Assembly: GCA_024195265.1 (NCBI GenBank)
Contig: JAJLRJ010000011.1
Location: 7,088,610-7,152,609, forward strand
DNA length: 64,000 nucleotides
Reading direction: 5' to 3'
From: Dendrophyllia cribrosa
Taxonomy: Eukaryota > Cnidaria > Anthozoa > Scleractinia > Dendrophylliidae
In this document: positions 38,991 through 47,669 of the stretch, piece by piece
Layout of the letters: every line of letters begins with the position of its first letter
How positions within the stretch are numbered: the first letter of the stretch is position 1
Program-made: the position numbers and the translations under genes
Notes under the pieces: model-generated
What the model saw: only the letters and a program-made list of their open reading frames with translations
Databases searched by the model: none
What the model was told of the DNA's origin: nothing

Positions 38991-39631
38991 TTTAAAGAAG
39001 GAGAATCTTTTTCATCCTCATCTTCTTCATTTCTATCCTCATATTCATCAAAAGCTGAGGCACTTTGTACCATTTCCTCCACAAGAACTTCATCCACAAT
39101 TGCTGTGATAGATTTTACATTTCCGCAGAAAAGATGTTTGATGGAAAAGACAACTTGTCCAAAAAGTGGCATGCCAATGAGTTCTTTCTGTCTCAGAATG
39201 GGCTTCTTTTTCCCATTTATCAACTCCCAAAAACGACAAGAGAAATCCGTTTTGGGGATTTTTGAGGGATAAATCTTTGCAAAGATCTTTTCCTGTTCAG
39301 ATTTATCAACTTTCAAGAGAGTGAAATCTTCTGCATGAAACTTAGCAAAAGATGGAGAAAGTTTTTTCACTTCCGGCTGTTTCTTCATTGCAGCTGAGCG
39401 AAGATGAGCCTCCAGTTTATGGAAAAAGGGGATATTTTCTTCAGGGAGATTGATCCCCAGTGAAAAAGAATCTCCTTCATGAGCAAAGATTTTAAACTTA
39501 GTTTTGAGTTTCAGTTGAAGTTTTTTGTCATTGAGAGAACATGGGAGAAGACAATATGAAATCTTTCCAGAGGTTCGTTTTTGAGGTTCTTGAAGAGTGA
39601 TATCGGGAATGGAAACTTTTTCAGGATTCAT
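38987..39631 (-). CDS. Possible ssDNA-binding protein (OB-fold, acidic tail)
   Basis: 214 residues. A beta-rich core (KISYCLLPCSLNDKKLQLKL, FKIFAHEGDSFSLGINL) is followed by IFAKIYPSKIPKTDFSCRFW, GMPLFGQVVFSIKHLFCGN and SITAIVDEVLVEE. It ends in a highly acidic tail (DEYEDRNEEDEDEKD). The 'vyaKiy--kI-T-F' and 'G---v-----i--iF-G' pattern plus acidic tail recalls viral SSBs of the T7 gp2.5/NCLDV type. This is inference from pattern only. Its place next to the polymerase gene and its four-base ATGA overlaps with both neighbours support a replication role. Confidence 0.45.
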   Translation of the reverse strand: MNPEKVSIPDITLQEPQKRTSGKISYCLLPCSLNDKKLQLKLKTKFKIFAHEGDSFSLGINLPEENIPFFHKLEAHLRSAAMKKQPEVKKLSPSFAKFHAEDFTLLKVDKSEQEKIFAKIYPSKIPKTDFSCRFWELINGKKKPILRQKELIGMPLFGQVVFSIKHLFCGNVKSITAIVDEVLVEEMVQSASAFDEYEDRNEEDEDEKDSPSLK

Positions 39632-39927
39632 TTTCTTGGTGAAGATAAAAAAATCATTTTTTTTTCCAAATCCATTTCTCCAAACTGTCTGTCTTTTTCA
39701 TTTTTAACTGAAAGAAAACCATTTACCTTGTCAACAGCTTTCTGAATCTTGGTTTCAATTTCAGCCCAATGCATCCATGCGATTTCTTCCTCCGTCAACC
39801 CACTTGCTTTGTAAAATTTGGGATCAATCCAAGTTGCATGATTTCTTATTTCAGCCAGTGCAATTTTAATGTCCTCCAAAGAATAGAAATCTTGTCCCTC
39901 GATTGTAAAAAGTTTTTCTTTGTTCAT
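39628..39927 (-). CDS. Small protein of the early-like block
   Basis: 99 residues from 'gataaaaaATGaa'. It starts LFTIEGQDFYSLEDIKIALAE, a short version of the segment seen in the next gene upstream (IQIDGEDFFTAEEIQERFG), so it may share one HTH-like unit. A helical part follows (WMHWAEIETKIQKAVDKVNG). Its stop overlaps the next start (ATGA). Function unknown. Confidence 0.5.
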   Translation of the reverse strand: MNKEKLFTIEGQDFYSLEDIKIALAEIRNHATWIDPKFYKASGLTEEEIAWMHWAEIETKIQKAVDKVNGFLSVKNEKDRQFGEMDLEKKMIFLSSPRK

Positions 39928-39950
39928 TTTTTATCCAATGAATAAAAAAT

Positions 39951-40442
39951 TCAAAACGTGGCTTGACAAGTTTGGTCAACGAATTTGTTTATCGCAGACT
40001 TTTTATCTGAGTCCATTTTTGGTATTCCTTTTCTTGAGCGAAAATGAAGAACTTTTTCAACCATAGCTTTCTCTTTCATCAGATCAAGAAACTTTTCCAG
40101 TTTGGGAGATTTCCAAGTGACTTCATGAGATTTTTCAGTTGAATCCAGAAAATGAGTTTTTTTCTTGCAGAGTTGATTGAAAAAAACTGTTCTGGACAAG
40201 CCAAATCTTTCCTGAATTTCCTCTGCAGTGAAAAAATCTTCTCCATCAATCTGGATAAATGGTGACTCTTCTTCCTCCTGAATCCAAAAGGTTTTTTTAT
40301 CCGCTCTTCTGAAATACTTTGTGTTGTCTGATTTCAGAACTCTCACAGTCGTTTTTGAGAGAACACCAGTTTGTTCCTGAGCTTCTTTGAACGTAAAAAA
40401 GATTTGCTTGTCTTTTCCTTCCTCTTGGATTGAAAACTTCAT
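39951..40442 (-). CDS. HTH/NUMOD1-like protein, divergent from PolB
   Basis: 163 residues from 'ccaaataaaATGaa'. Two modules are visible: FTFKEAQEQTGVLSKTTVRV with LKSDNTKYFRR, and FFTAEEIQERFGLSRTVFF with NQLCKKKTHF. Both have the 'f-s--eaa--lGls--tv---lk' form of the broken 36.9-37.9 kb protein. The C-terminus is basic (HFRSRKGIPKMDSDKK). A DNA-binding regulator is inferred. Its start codon lies in one arm of the palindrome shared with PolB. Confidence 0.5.
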   Translation of the reverse strand: MKFSIQEEGKDKQIFFTFKEAQEQTGVLSKTTVRVLKSDNTKYFRRADKKTFWIQEEEESPFIQIDGEDFFTAEEIQERFGLSRTVFFNQLCKKKTHFLDSTEKSHEVTWKSPKLEKFLDLMKEKAMVEKVLHFRSRKGIPKMDSDKKSAINKFVDQTCQATF

Positions 40443-40481
40443 TTTATTTGGGGAAAAAATCTTTTAGCCCCAAATAAAATG
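40440..40481. promoter_or_regulatory. Symmetric divergent start region (HTH gene / PolB)
   Basis: CATTTTATTTGGGG (40,440-40,453) and CCCCAAATAAAATG (40,468-40,481) are perfect inverse copies separated by 14 nt. Each arm contains the start codon of one gene, so both divergent genes have an identical leader. Only 36 bp lie between the two ATG codons. Confidence 0.75.
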
Positions 40482-43400
40482 TCAACGTTGACTGCATGGA
40501 AATCATTTGCGCGATCATCCGGATTGCGAGGATGGTCTCGAATGAAGAAAGATGATCTGGTCAACTTTCTTTTTGAAAATCTATGGACTGGAGGTGGGAA
40601 AAACAATCAGCGTAGAAAAGTTAACCCTCTGGATGAAGAAAATAAAAGACTTAATGTTCCAGTGCTGGTTCCGGAGAGAAGAAGAGTTCCTCCCAGAAGA
40701 ATTCCACCAATCATTAAAAAACAAACAGAAAATATTTCAGACTGGGCAACTTGGCTGGAAGATGTGAATGATGCAGAAATCAGAAGAAGATCAACTCCTG
40801 CAGTTGAACGACTGAAAAGACAGATTGCTGCATTGTGGGGGCAAAGGCTGATCGTGGAAGAAGGAAGATCTGCTCTGAAAGGATTTGCCAGACAGCTGAT
40901 CATTCAAGGAGATGACTCCCCAACTCCACAAGATTTTCTCCGGAAAGTGAGGAGTGAAGTTATTAAGCTGATAAGACAAAATCGGCAGACAAAAGTGAAG
41001 TGCATTCTGGTCTCTCTGCTGGTGAAACCCGATTTGAGTGACGACGGCGTGATTGAAGAAACACCTTTCTCCCACTCCCGAATGAAAAGAAATCTAGAAG
41101 GAAATAACGCAGGCGAGTTGTTTGATCAAATGAGCAGAGAAATGCTGATCAACCTAGAGAACTTCAATCAAAGAGGATCAAACTGGGCATTTGAACGAGT
41201 GATCAGATTAGAGCTTCATCTCATTCGATGGAGACCACTGGGAGGATCTTCATGGATCCCTCTCCCAAAAGAAGTGGCAAACAAGAACGCTGTAGTGAAC
41301 ATGAAAAACGAGGATGAAATGTGTTTCAAATGGTGCATGACAAGAGCAATGAACTGGGTGGAGCAGAATCCTGAAAGAATCACACCTCTGCTGAAAAAAC
41401 AAGCTGAAAAACTCGATTGGAGTGGCATTTCATTTCCAACAACTCTGGAAGATATCGGAAAATTTGAGAAAAGGAACAACATTTCTGTAAATGTATTTGG
41501 ATGGGACAGAAGACTTTTTACCCTGAGAGCGACAGATGAAGAAAAAGAAAAACACGTGGATCTGCTGCTGCTCAAAAAGGAGTTCAAAAGTCACTTCTGC
41601 ATCGTGAAAAACTTTTCTCGATTGGCTGGATCACAAGTTTCTAGAACAAAACGAAAAAGATTCTTCTGTAAAAGATGTATAAATTCATTCCCCAGTGAAG
41701 ACAGTTTGAAAAAACACAAGATCAACTGCGTAGAATTTGAAGCAACAAATGTTGTTATGCCTGAAGGACAAACATGTTCATTCCGTAACTTCTCAAAGAT
41801 GATTCATGTTCCAGTTGTCGGTTACGCTGATTTTGAGTCAATTTTGAGACCCATGAAAGATGCAGGAAAGATGAAACAAACGCAGAAAATACAAGAGCAT
41901 CTCCCATGTGGATTCGCTTTTCATCTCGTCTCTCCTTTTCTGAAAATGGAACCAGTTTTGAAACGAGCAGGAAATGAAAAAGAATCAGCTGAGCTCCCAA
42001 AAGAATTTGTGAGAAGACTCATTGAGGAAATAAAAACTGCTCAACTGAAACTGAAGTCAAAACCCATGGATCCGCTCACTCCAGAAGAATGGCATGTATT
42101 CAATCAAACATCATGGTGCTGGCTGTGTCAAGGCGAATTTGAGAGAGAGGGAGAAAAGATGAAAGTACGAGATCACTGCCATTTTACTGGAAAATTCAGA
42201 GGAGCTGCACATCGCTCTTGTAACAGAATGTTTCAGAGACCAAAATTCACTCCAGTGTTCTTCCATAATCTGGCGAATTATGACTCACATCTTTTTGTGC
42301 GGGCTCTGGGTTTGCTGGATGAAATTCTGGAGATACAATGCATCCCCAATAATGAAGAAAAATATATCTCTTTCTCCCTGAAATTTGAGCTGAAAAGAGA
42401 AAAGATATCTGAGGGAAAAGAAATCATTGTCAAACATGAAATCAGATTTTTGGATTCTTTTAAATTCATGGCGTCTTCTCTGGGAAATCTGGCTGGTAAT
42501 CTCCCCAAGACAGATCTGAAAGAAACTGCTAGGTTTTTCCAGGGAGAAAAGTTTGATTTGATGACGCGAAAAGGAGTTTATCCCTATGAATTCATGGATT
42601 CATTTGAAAAGTTTGCAGAGCCACTTCCAGAGAAAGAAGCGTTTTTCTCCAGCTTAAATGACTCGGGGATCGGAGAAGAAGATTTTGAACACGCAAAACA
42701 TGTCTGGCAGAAATGGCAGATGAAAAACATGGGAGAATTTCACGATCTCTATCTGAAAACAGATGTGTTGTTGCTGGCCGATGTTGTTGAAAACTTCAGA
42801 AAACTTTGTGAAGAAAACTATGGTGTGGATCCTGCACAGTTCTTCACAACCCCTGGAATGACATGGAACGCAATGCTGAAAATGACTGGAGTTTCACTGC
42901 AGCTTCTGAACGACGTAGATATGTTGCTGATGGTTGAACGAGGGATGAGAGGTGGAAACTCAAATGCGTTCAAAAGATACGCAAAGGCAAACAATCGGTT
43001 CATGAAAAATTTCAATGAAAAACAGCCTTCTTCTTTTCTGGTTTATCTGGACGCAAATAACCTTTATGGATGGGCAATGTCAAAGCCTCTTCCAGTTGGA
43101 AAGTTTGCCTGGATGGATGATCCGTCAAAATGGAAGGCATTTGTTGATGGAGAAGGTGTGGGATGTATTCTGGAAGTGGATCTGGAATATCCAGATGAAC
43201 TGCATGATGCCCAAAATGATTTTCCACTTGCTCCAGAAAGTCTCAAACTAGATGGAGTGTGGAAGCTAACTCAAAATCTAAAAGATAAAGAAAGAATGGT
43301 TCTGCACGGAGAAAATCTGAAACTCTTTCTTTCCCTGGGAATGAAGTTGAAAAAGATTTGGAGAGGAATCTCATTTCAGGAAGCTGCCTTCATGAAATCA

Positions 43401-44255
43401 TATATTGAAACAAACACGAAACTAAGAATGAACGCCAAAAATGCATTTGAAAAAGATTTCTTCAAACTGATGAACAACTCAGTGTTTGGGAAGACAATGG
43501 AGAACGTAAGGAAGCGCGTTTCCATTGAACTGGTTAAAGATGTCGAAAGAGCAGAAAAACTGATCAATAAGCCAAACTTTGCTGATCTGCAGATTTTTGA
43601 TGAATTTTTAATCGGGATAAAGATGCGAAAGACACAAGTCCGCATGAATAAACCAGTTTATGTGGGCATGTCAATCCTAGATCTCTCCAAAACCCTGATG
43701 TATAACTTTCATTATGGCTATGCAAAAGAAAAGTGGCAAGATCTGAAAGTTCTTTATACAGACACAGATTCACTTGTCTATGAGATTGGAACAGAAGATT
43801 TCTATGCAGACATTGGAGATGATGTTCTTGAATGGTTTGACACAAATGACTTTTCCAGAGATCATCCTGCAGTCATGAATGGACTGCCCATTATAAAAGA
43901 AAACAAGAAAAAGATTGGGCTGATGAAAGATGAATGCGCTGGAAAAACCATAACAGAATTTGTGGCGCTGAGACCAAAACTTTATGCTTTCCTGCTGAGT
44001 GAAGGGAAAGAAGAAAAGAAAGCAAAAGGCGTAAAGAAATGCGTGATTAAAAACCAGCTGCGGTTTAACAACTTCATGAAATGTCTGAAAGGAGAAGGAA
44101 AAATACTCAGGACGCAAAATGTCATTCGCAGCAGAGAACATCATCTTTTCACAGAAAGAATGGAGAAGACTGCATTGTCTGCCAATGATGACAAGAGAGT
44201 GATTTTGAGAAATGGCATAGATACATTTGCGAGAGGACACTGGAGATTGAGATGA
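40479..44255 (+). CDS. POLB: Protein-primed family B DNA polymerase
   Basis: 1,258 residues, uninterrupted. Residues about 5-35 (WKSFARSSGLRGWSRMKKDD) look like a SAP/Rho-N-type DNA-binding motif; a C2H2-like finger (FFCKRCINSF...H..C) lies near 394-416. Exonuclease motifs: ExoI GYADFES (Asp451, Glu453) and ExoII NLANYD (Asn597, Asp602), preceded by a Cys/His-rich insert (CWLCQGEF...RDHCHFTG). Polymerase motifs: A YLDANNLYG (Asp858), B KLMNNSVFG (Lys996) and C YTDTDS (Asp1095, Asp1097). DxxNLYG is typical of protein-primed enzymes, which start at the terminal repeats. The last codons reach 6 bp into the right TIR. This is the only long early gene; start context 'aaataaaATG'. Confidence 0.95.
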   Translation: MSTLTAWKSFARSSGLRGWSRMKKDDLVNFLFENLWTGGGKNNQRRKVNPLDEENKRLNVPVLVPERRRVPPRRIPPIIKKQTENISDWATWLEDVNDAEIRRRSTPAVERLKRQIAALWGQRLIVEEGRSALKGFARQLIIQGDDSPTPQDFLRKVRSEVIKLIRQNRQTKVKCILVSLLVKPDLSDDGVIEETPFSHSRMKRNLEGNNAGELFDQMSREMLINLENFNQRGSNWAFERVIRLELHLIRWRPLGGSSWIPLPKEVANKNAVVNMKNEDEMCFKWCMTRAMNWVEQNPERITPLLKKQAEKLDWSGISFPTTLEDIGKFEKRNNISVNVFGWDRRLFTLRATDEEKEKHVDLLLLKKEFKSHFCIVKNFSRLAGSQVSRTKRKRFFCKRCINSFPSEDSLKKHKINCVEFEATNVVMPEGQTCSFRNFSKMIHVPVVGYADFESILRPMKDAGKMKQTQKIQEHLPCGFAFHLVSPFLKMEPVLKRAGNEKESAELPKEFVRRLIEEIKTAQLKLKSKPMDPLTPEEWHVFNQTSWCWLCQGEFEREGEKMKVRDHCHFTGKFRGAAHRSCNRMFQRPKFTPVFFHNLANYDSHLFVRALGLLDEILEIQCIPNNEEKYISFSLKFELKREKISEGKEIIVKHEIRFLDSFKFMASSLGNLAGNLPKTDLKETARFFQGEKFDLMTRKGVYPYEFMDSFEKFAEPLPEKEAFFSSLNDSGIGEEDFEHAKHVWQKWQMKNMGEFHDLYLKTDVLLLADVVENFRKLCEENYGVDPAQFFTTPGMTWNAMLKMTGVSLQLLNDVDMLLMVERGMRGGNSNAFKRYAKANNRFMKNFNEKQPSSFLVYLDANNLYGWAMSKPLPVGKFAWMDDPSKWKAFVDGEGVGCILEVDLEYPDELHDAQNDFPLAPESLKLDGVWKLTQNLKDKERMVLHGENLKLFLSLGMKLKKIWRGISFQEAAFMKSYIETNTKLRMNAKNAFEKDFFKLMNNSVFGKTMENVRKRVSIELVKDVERAEKLINKPNFADLQIFDEFLIGIKMRKTQVRMNKPVYVGMSILDLSKTLMYNFHYGYAKEKWQDLKVLYTDTDSLVYEIGTEDFYADIGDDVLEWFDTNDFSRDHPAVMNGLPIIKENKKKIGLMKDECAGKTITEFVALRPKLYAFLLSEGKEEKKAKGVKKCVIKNQLRFNNFMKCLKGEGKILRTQNVIRSREHHLFTERMEKTALSANDDKRVILRNGIDTFARGHWRLR

Positions 44256-44678
44256 TTTTTCTCCCAATGAAAAAATATTTGGTTTCCACATATTTTTTGA
44301 GACAGTAGAAGGGATATCGCGGACTCCAATGGATCCGAAGGACCCCCTTAATTCAAAGGTTTTATGTCTTATATGTACTTAAATCAAATAGTAAGAATAT
44401 GTAATGATTTGACAGGAAAATGAAATGGCACTTTTACAATCAATGAAAATATGTCTCTGGTAAATTTAGACAGAAAGTTAGCATTTGGAGATGCTGTTAA
44501 ATTTTAGGAGAAAATGACAAATGAGTTTCTGAAATATTTTTATTGAGTTCTGGTGGTTTTAACATAAAGGATCAATCGAGTCATATAATTTACTAATGTG
44601 TATAAGTAAGCAGAAGTGTTTTACGTTAAAATTAACGGGGTCCGAGGATGCATTGGAGTCCGCGATATCCCTTCTACT
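44249..44678 (-). repeat. Polinton right terminal inverted repeat
   Basis: Inverse copy of 25,192-25,621, including the internal inverted ~50-bp sub-repeat (44,304-44,353 against 44,629-44,678). The polymerase stop codon (44,253-44,255) lies just inside it. Confidence 0.95.
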
Positions 44679-44684
44679 GACAAT
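44679..44684. repeat. Polinton target site duplication, right
   Basis: GACAAT directly after the terminal ...CCCTTCTACT; identical to 25,186-25,191. Confidence 0.95.
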
Positions 44685-45271
44685 TTGTTCATCGATTTCA
44701 TAAACATCAGGAAGTCAAGCGATTAAACCTTGCAGCCAATCCAGCCTAAAGTGTAAGGCGTCCACTACGTTTGAGTCAACACCTCCTGCTTCAATTTACT
44801 GGATAATATCAAATAAGAGTTCTCGCAAATTCCTGAAAGATGTCGCTCTTCAACCGAGGGCGCCGTCCCTCGATCCGCCATCTTGAATCAACAAATTGAC
44901 CTCGATTTGACGGCTGCTCGTCACCAGGCTAGGTCGAGAACAAGTGGCAGAAAATTCAGGAAAGCATCCGAAAATTCGAACTGACAGAAAATTCATAAAG
45001 CAATCGAAAATTCACAAACCCCCCAAAACTCTACACCAACCGAAAATCCAATTAAAAAGAAATTTCGGGCAATACGAAAATGTGATCAGGCAAAAATATC
45101 GATATTGTGGCAGAAAATTGATGGAACCTTCAGGAAATTCAAAAAAATGAAAATCGATGTATTCCAGCAGAAAATTGATGAAACCATCCGAAAATTCAAA
45201 AATGTTATGCAAAATGACATATCATATAACAGAAATCAAAAGTTTAATTATGACGGTAATCACCCACCATA
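44685..45271 (-). mobile_element. Inverted-repeat transposon arm 2, distal part
   Basis: Continuation of arm 2 after the Polinton. It matches 22,843-23,430 in inverse orientation, including the 'aagatggcgg' start region ('ccgccatcttg') and the 'ggtaatcacccaccat' terminus. A (CTA)n tract follows outside at about 45,272-45,292. Confidence 0.75.
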
Positions 45272-45292
45272 ACTACTACTACTACTACTACT

Positions 45293-46874
45293 AGGGCGCC
45301 CGAAGGCGGGTAACCACTAGGTCTTTCCAAAGCCTCTTATCAGCCATCAGTACAGCAATCTCACTTGTTTCGAATACCCCAGTATCCCAAGTAAATAATT
45401 AAATAATTGTTTGTATAAAAACCTATGAAGATTTGTATTAAGGTAGCGAACCAACTCATTCTAGCGTAAGCATATTAGGATCATATTATTACAAACACCA
45501 AAGTGTGAATTAAATTAAATAAATTTTTAAATTCAAGTGTTTCAACTTTACAAAAATATACAAATGCACGACAAGTGAATAAAACGTGACTTCCTCTTTA
45601 TACAATTAAAAGCACGCGGATAGTAGCATATTATTTTTCAGTTTAAATAATTGATTAGAAACTTGATGTAACTTTTAACTGTGAAACGTGCTAGAGGAAC
45701 CTAACCCAGTATCCATACGGTATGAACGCGCCGGAATAAATTCGATTTCATCTTAAAGTAATCATTGTCTTTGAAAAGGGACTTCTGCTCAACTAAAAGG
45801 ATCAAACGTTTTAACGTCCTGTCTTAAAATATATTTTGGTAAGAGAACTTTTCCCTTATTTGCTTTAAATGAATTTGTTATTTTAACTTTGAGTGTATCT
45901 GCTGGTTAAAACATATATTTATTTCAATCTGTTGCTATTACAAGTTTTCATTTGATAAGGGGCAACAGTAGTCACTGTAGCCTTACCCATTTTTATATAT
46001 CTTCTTGTTCCTGGTTTGTTGTCATCTGTCAAGCTAGCGTTAAATTTTCTTTAAGTAATTATTGACGATTACGTTCGTCGAAAAAATATTCAGTATTTAT
46101 CTAAATAAGGCTATATACTTAAAGTTATCCAACTGTAATTAGAGTTTTGAAAACTGATTTCGCTATTAGCTTAACTCTAGACTGCAAAACAGTCAATTTT
46201 CCTCGTAAGGCTCGAGGGCAAGCGCGAAACGCCTTTTCGCGCAAGGGGAGGCGCAAAGCGCCGAACCTTGCGCGCGTGCCTCACTTCACCTTTCAGTACC
46301 TTCTTTTTGTACTCGCGCAAAAATAACTTGAATGTTTTTCAGTCTAGCTTAAATGATGAACTGTTAAACAGATGATGTTTTTATTGACCGGCACCAATGC
46401 AAGTTTCTTAAGTTTTAACATTAGCTCTGTCTTTAATGTTATGGGATTAGCTTCAGCCTTTTTAAAAAAAAATACTCCTATGGTCAAGCTCAAAATTAGA
46501 AAAACGGTCCAAAATTTAATTGTGTAAAATATTGCAAAAGCAAAAAGCACCCCAGTATTAAGGCACTGCTCAGTAGCTTTCGTTTGAGAATCACTTTTTA
46601 GGATTTTATCCGCAATTTAACATAAAAAAAAAAACATGTATAATATTAAAAACAGTAAATGTGGTAATGACATCCTAATTGACCGCAAAAAGGTAATCAG
46701 GTTTTATTTCACTGGTCTTATTTAAGGATTTCACCGCATGAGGTTCTACTAAAAGGCGAAAGAAATGTACTTCATATTCTCACGAAAAGAGAAAAAATAA
46801 TCAACCGTTTCGGGCTATTGCCTGATTGAGTTTTTGTTGTTAAATTCTGAACGTCTAAAGCAGATTTATACTAA
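45293..46874. other. Gene-free stretch
   Basis: No exon recognised. About 45,395-45,480 is a diverged piece of the 18.8-22.4 kb satellite. 46,195-46,320 is GC-rich with an imperfect inverted pair around 'gcgcgaaacgcc' and 'ggcgcaaagcgcc', probably a small foldback. The rest is AT-rich. Confidence 0.5.
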
Positions 46875-46970
46875 AACAATTAGATTATGAGCTCGAGATT
46901 TCTATCGCGTAATAGTTAATGGGTCTTGATGACTACGCGATAGAAATCTCGAGCTCATAATCTAATTGTT
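46875..46970. other. Perfect 37-bp inverted repeat (96-nt hairpin)
   Basis: The arms at 46,875-46,911 and 46,934-46,970 are exact complements, starting AACAATTAGATTATGAGCTC, with a 22-nt loop. No G:U pairs or mismatches are needed. The size resembles a microRNA precursor or a very young foldback; no target duplication is evident. Confidence 0.7.
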
Positions 46971-47259
46971 AAATATATAGCAGTCTTATGTTTTGTTTTT
47001 CGCGGTTACAGCCTGCTTGATTTCGCTTCTTGTCCTAGTTGCTAGATTGTATTTTATTGGTCTGCAGCTTCACGGCCGTTGTTTTAAAACTTCCCAGTAT
47101 TTTAGAGATGTTTTTGTCGAAAACAAATGAAAACTGGAATTAAACGTTCAAAAATAATGAGTCGAAAATTGTTACAGGGTGTTAAAGAAATTATCATGTG
47201 ATTTACAATACCTTTTACTATTTTTCTTTCGATTCTAGTTTCCTGTAAAGGGCAGCAAT

Positions 47260-47581
47260 ATGGCAAGACAATTCTTCCATATCTCCGTTCTGCTTCTCCT
47301 GACTCAAATGTTCTTCAGAGTAGTGACTCAGCAATGCACTGGCGGTGGATCCGAGGGGTCCATCTTATGCTGGATGTTGCAGGGACACGTCTACAAGACG
47401 ATGTTTGCAGACCTCCCACATACGTGCGTATTGTCGTGTCGTAAAGACGATCGATGTCAAAGTTTCAATTGGATAATCTCCCTCTCTATGTGCGAGTTCA
47501 GTAATCGAACTAAGGAAGCCAGACCTGAGGATTTCGTTCCAAACTCAGACAGATTTTATTTCAGAAGAGACAAAAACAGAG
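47260..47581 (+). CDS. Exon 1: signal peptide and PAN/apple domain
   Basis: ATG at 47,260 starts a hydrophobic signal sequence (FFHISVLLLLTQMFF), likely cleaved near VVTQ/QC. Residues about 35-105 have CVLSCRKDDRCQSFNW and MCEFSN, typical of PAN/apple domains, which bind proteins or sugars. Donor 'AGAG|gtaagt'. The preceding 'cgattctag|tttcctg' could be a 5'-UTR intron acceptor. Confidence 0.85.
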
Positions 47582-47669
47582 GTAAGTATAGGTAATAGGA
47601 TGAGTTGTAATGATATTTGGTAATAATACCGCAAGTAACATTTCAAATTGTACTAAATATCACGAGCCG

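Larger units (their letters stand above)
25192..44678. mobile_element. Complete Polinton/Maverick element (19,487 bp)
   Basis: Bounded by 430-bp terminal inverted repeats that start with AG and by the 6-bp duplication GACAAT. It contains every Polinton hallmark: protein-primed DNA polymerase B, retroviral-type integrase with chromodomain, adenovirus-type cysteine protease, A32/FtsK-type packaging ATPase, double-jelly-roll major capsid and single-jelly-roll minor capsid. Accessory genes add a VLTF3-like factor, a PLA2-domain protein, a fibre-like protein, a membrane protein and HTH/NUMOD1-like proteins. Intergenic gaps are tiny and genes lie in directional blocks. Four genes have frame breaks, so the copy itself is probably defective. 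It has lower GC and denser coding than the surrounding host DNA. Confidence 0.95.

Noticed and set aside
25192..44678. Contaminating bacterial or phage contig
   Set aside because: TIRs, a target duplication in flanking host transposon DNA, and the chromodomain show a eukaryotic genomic insertion.
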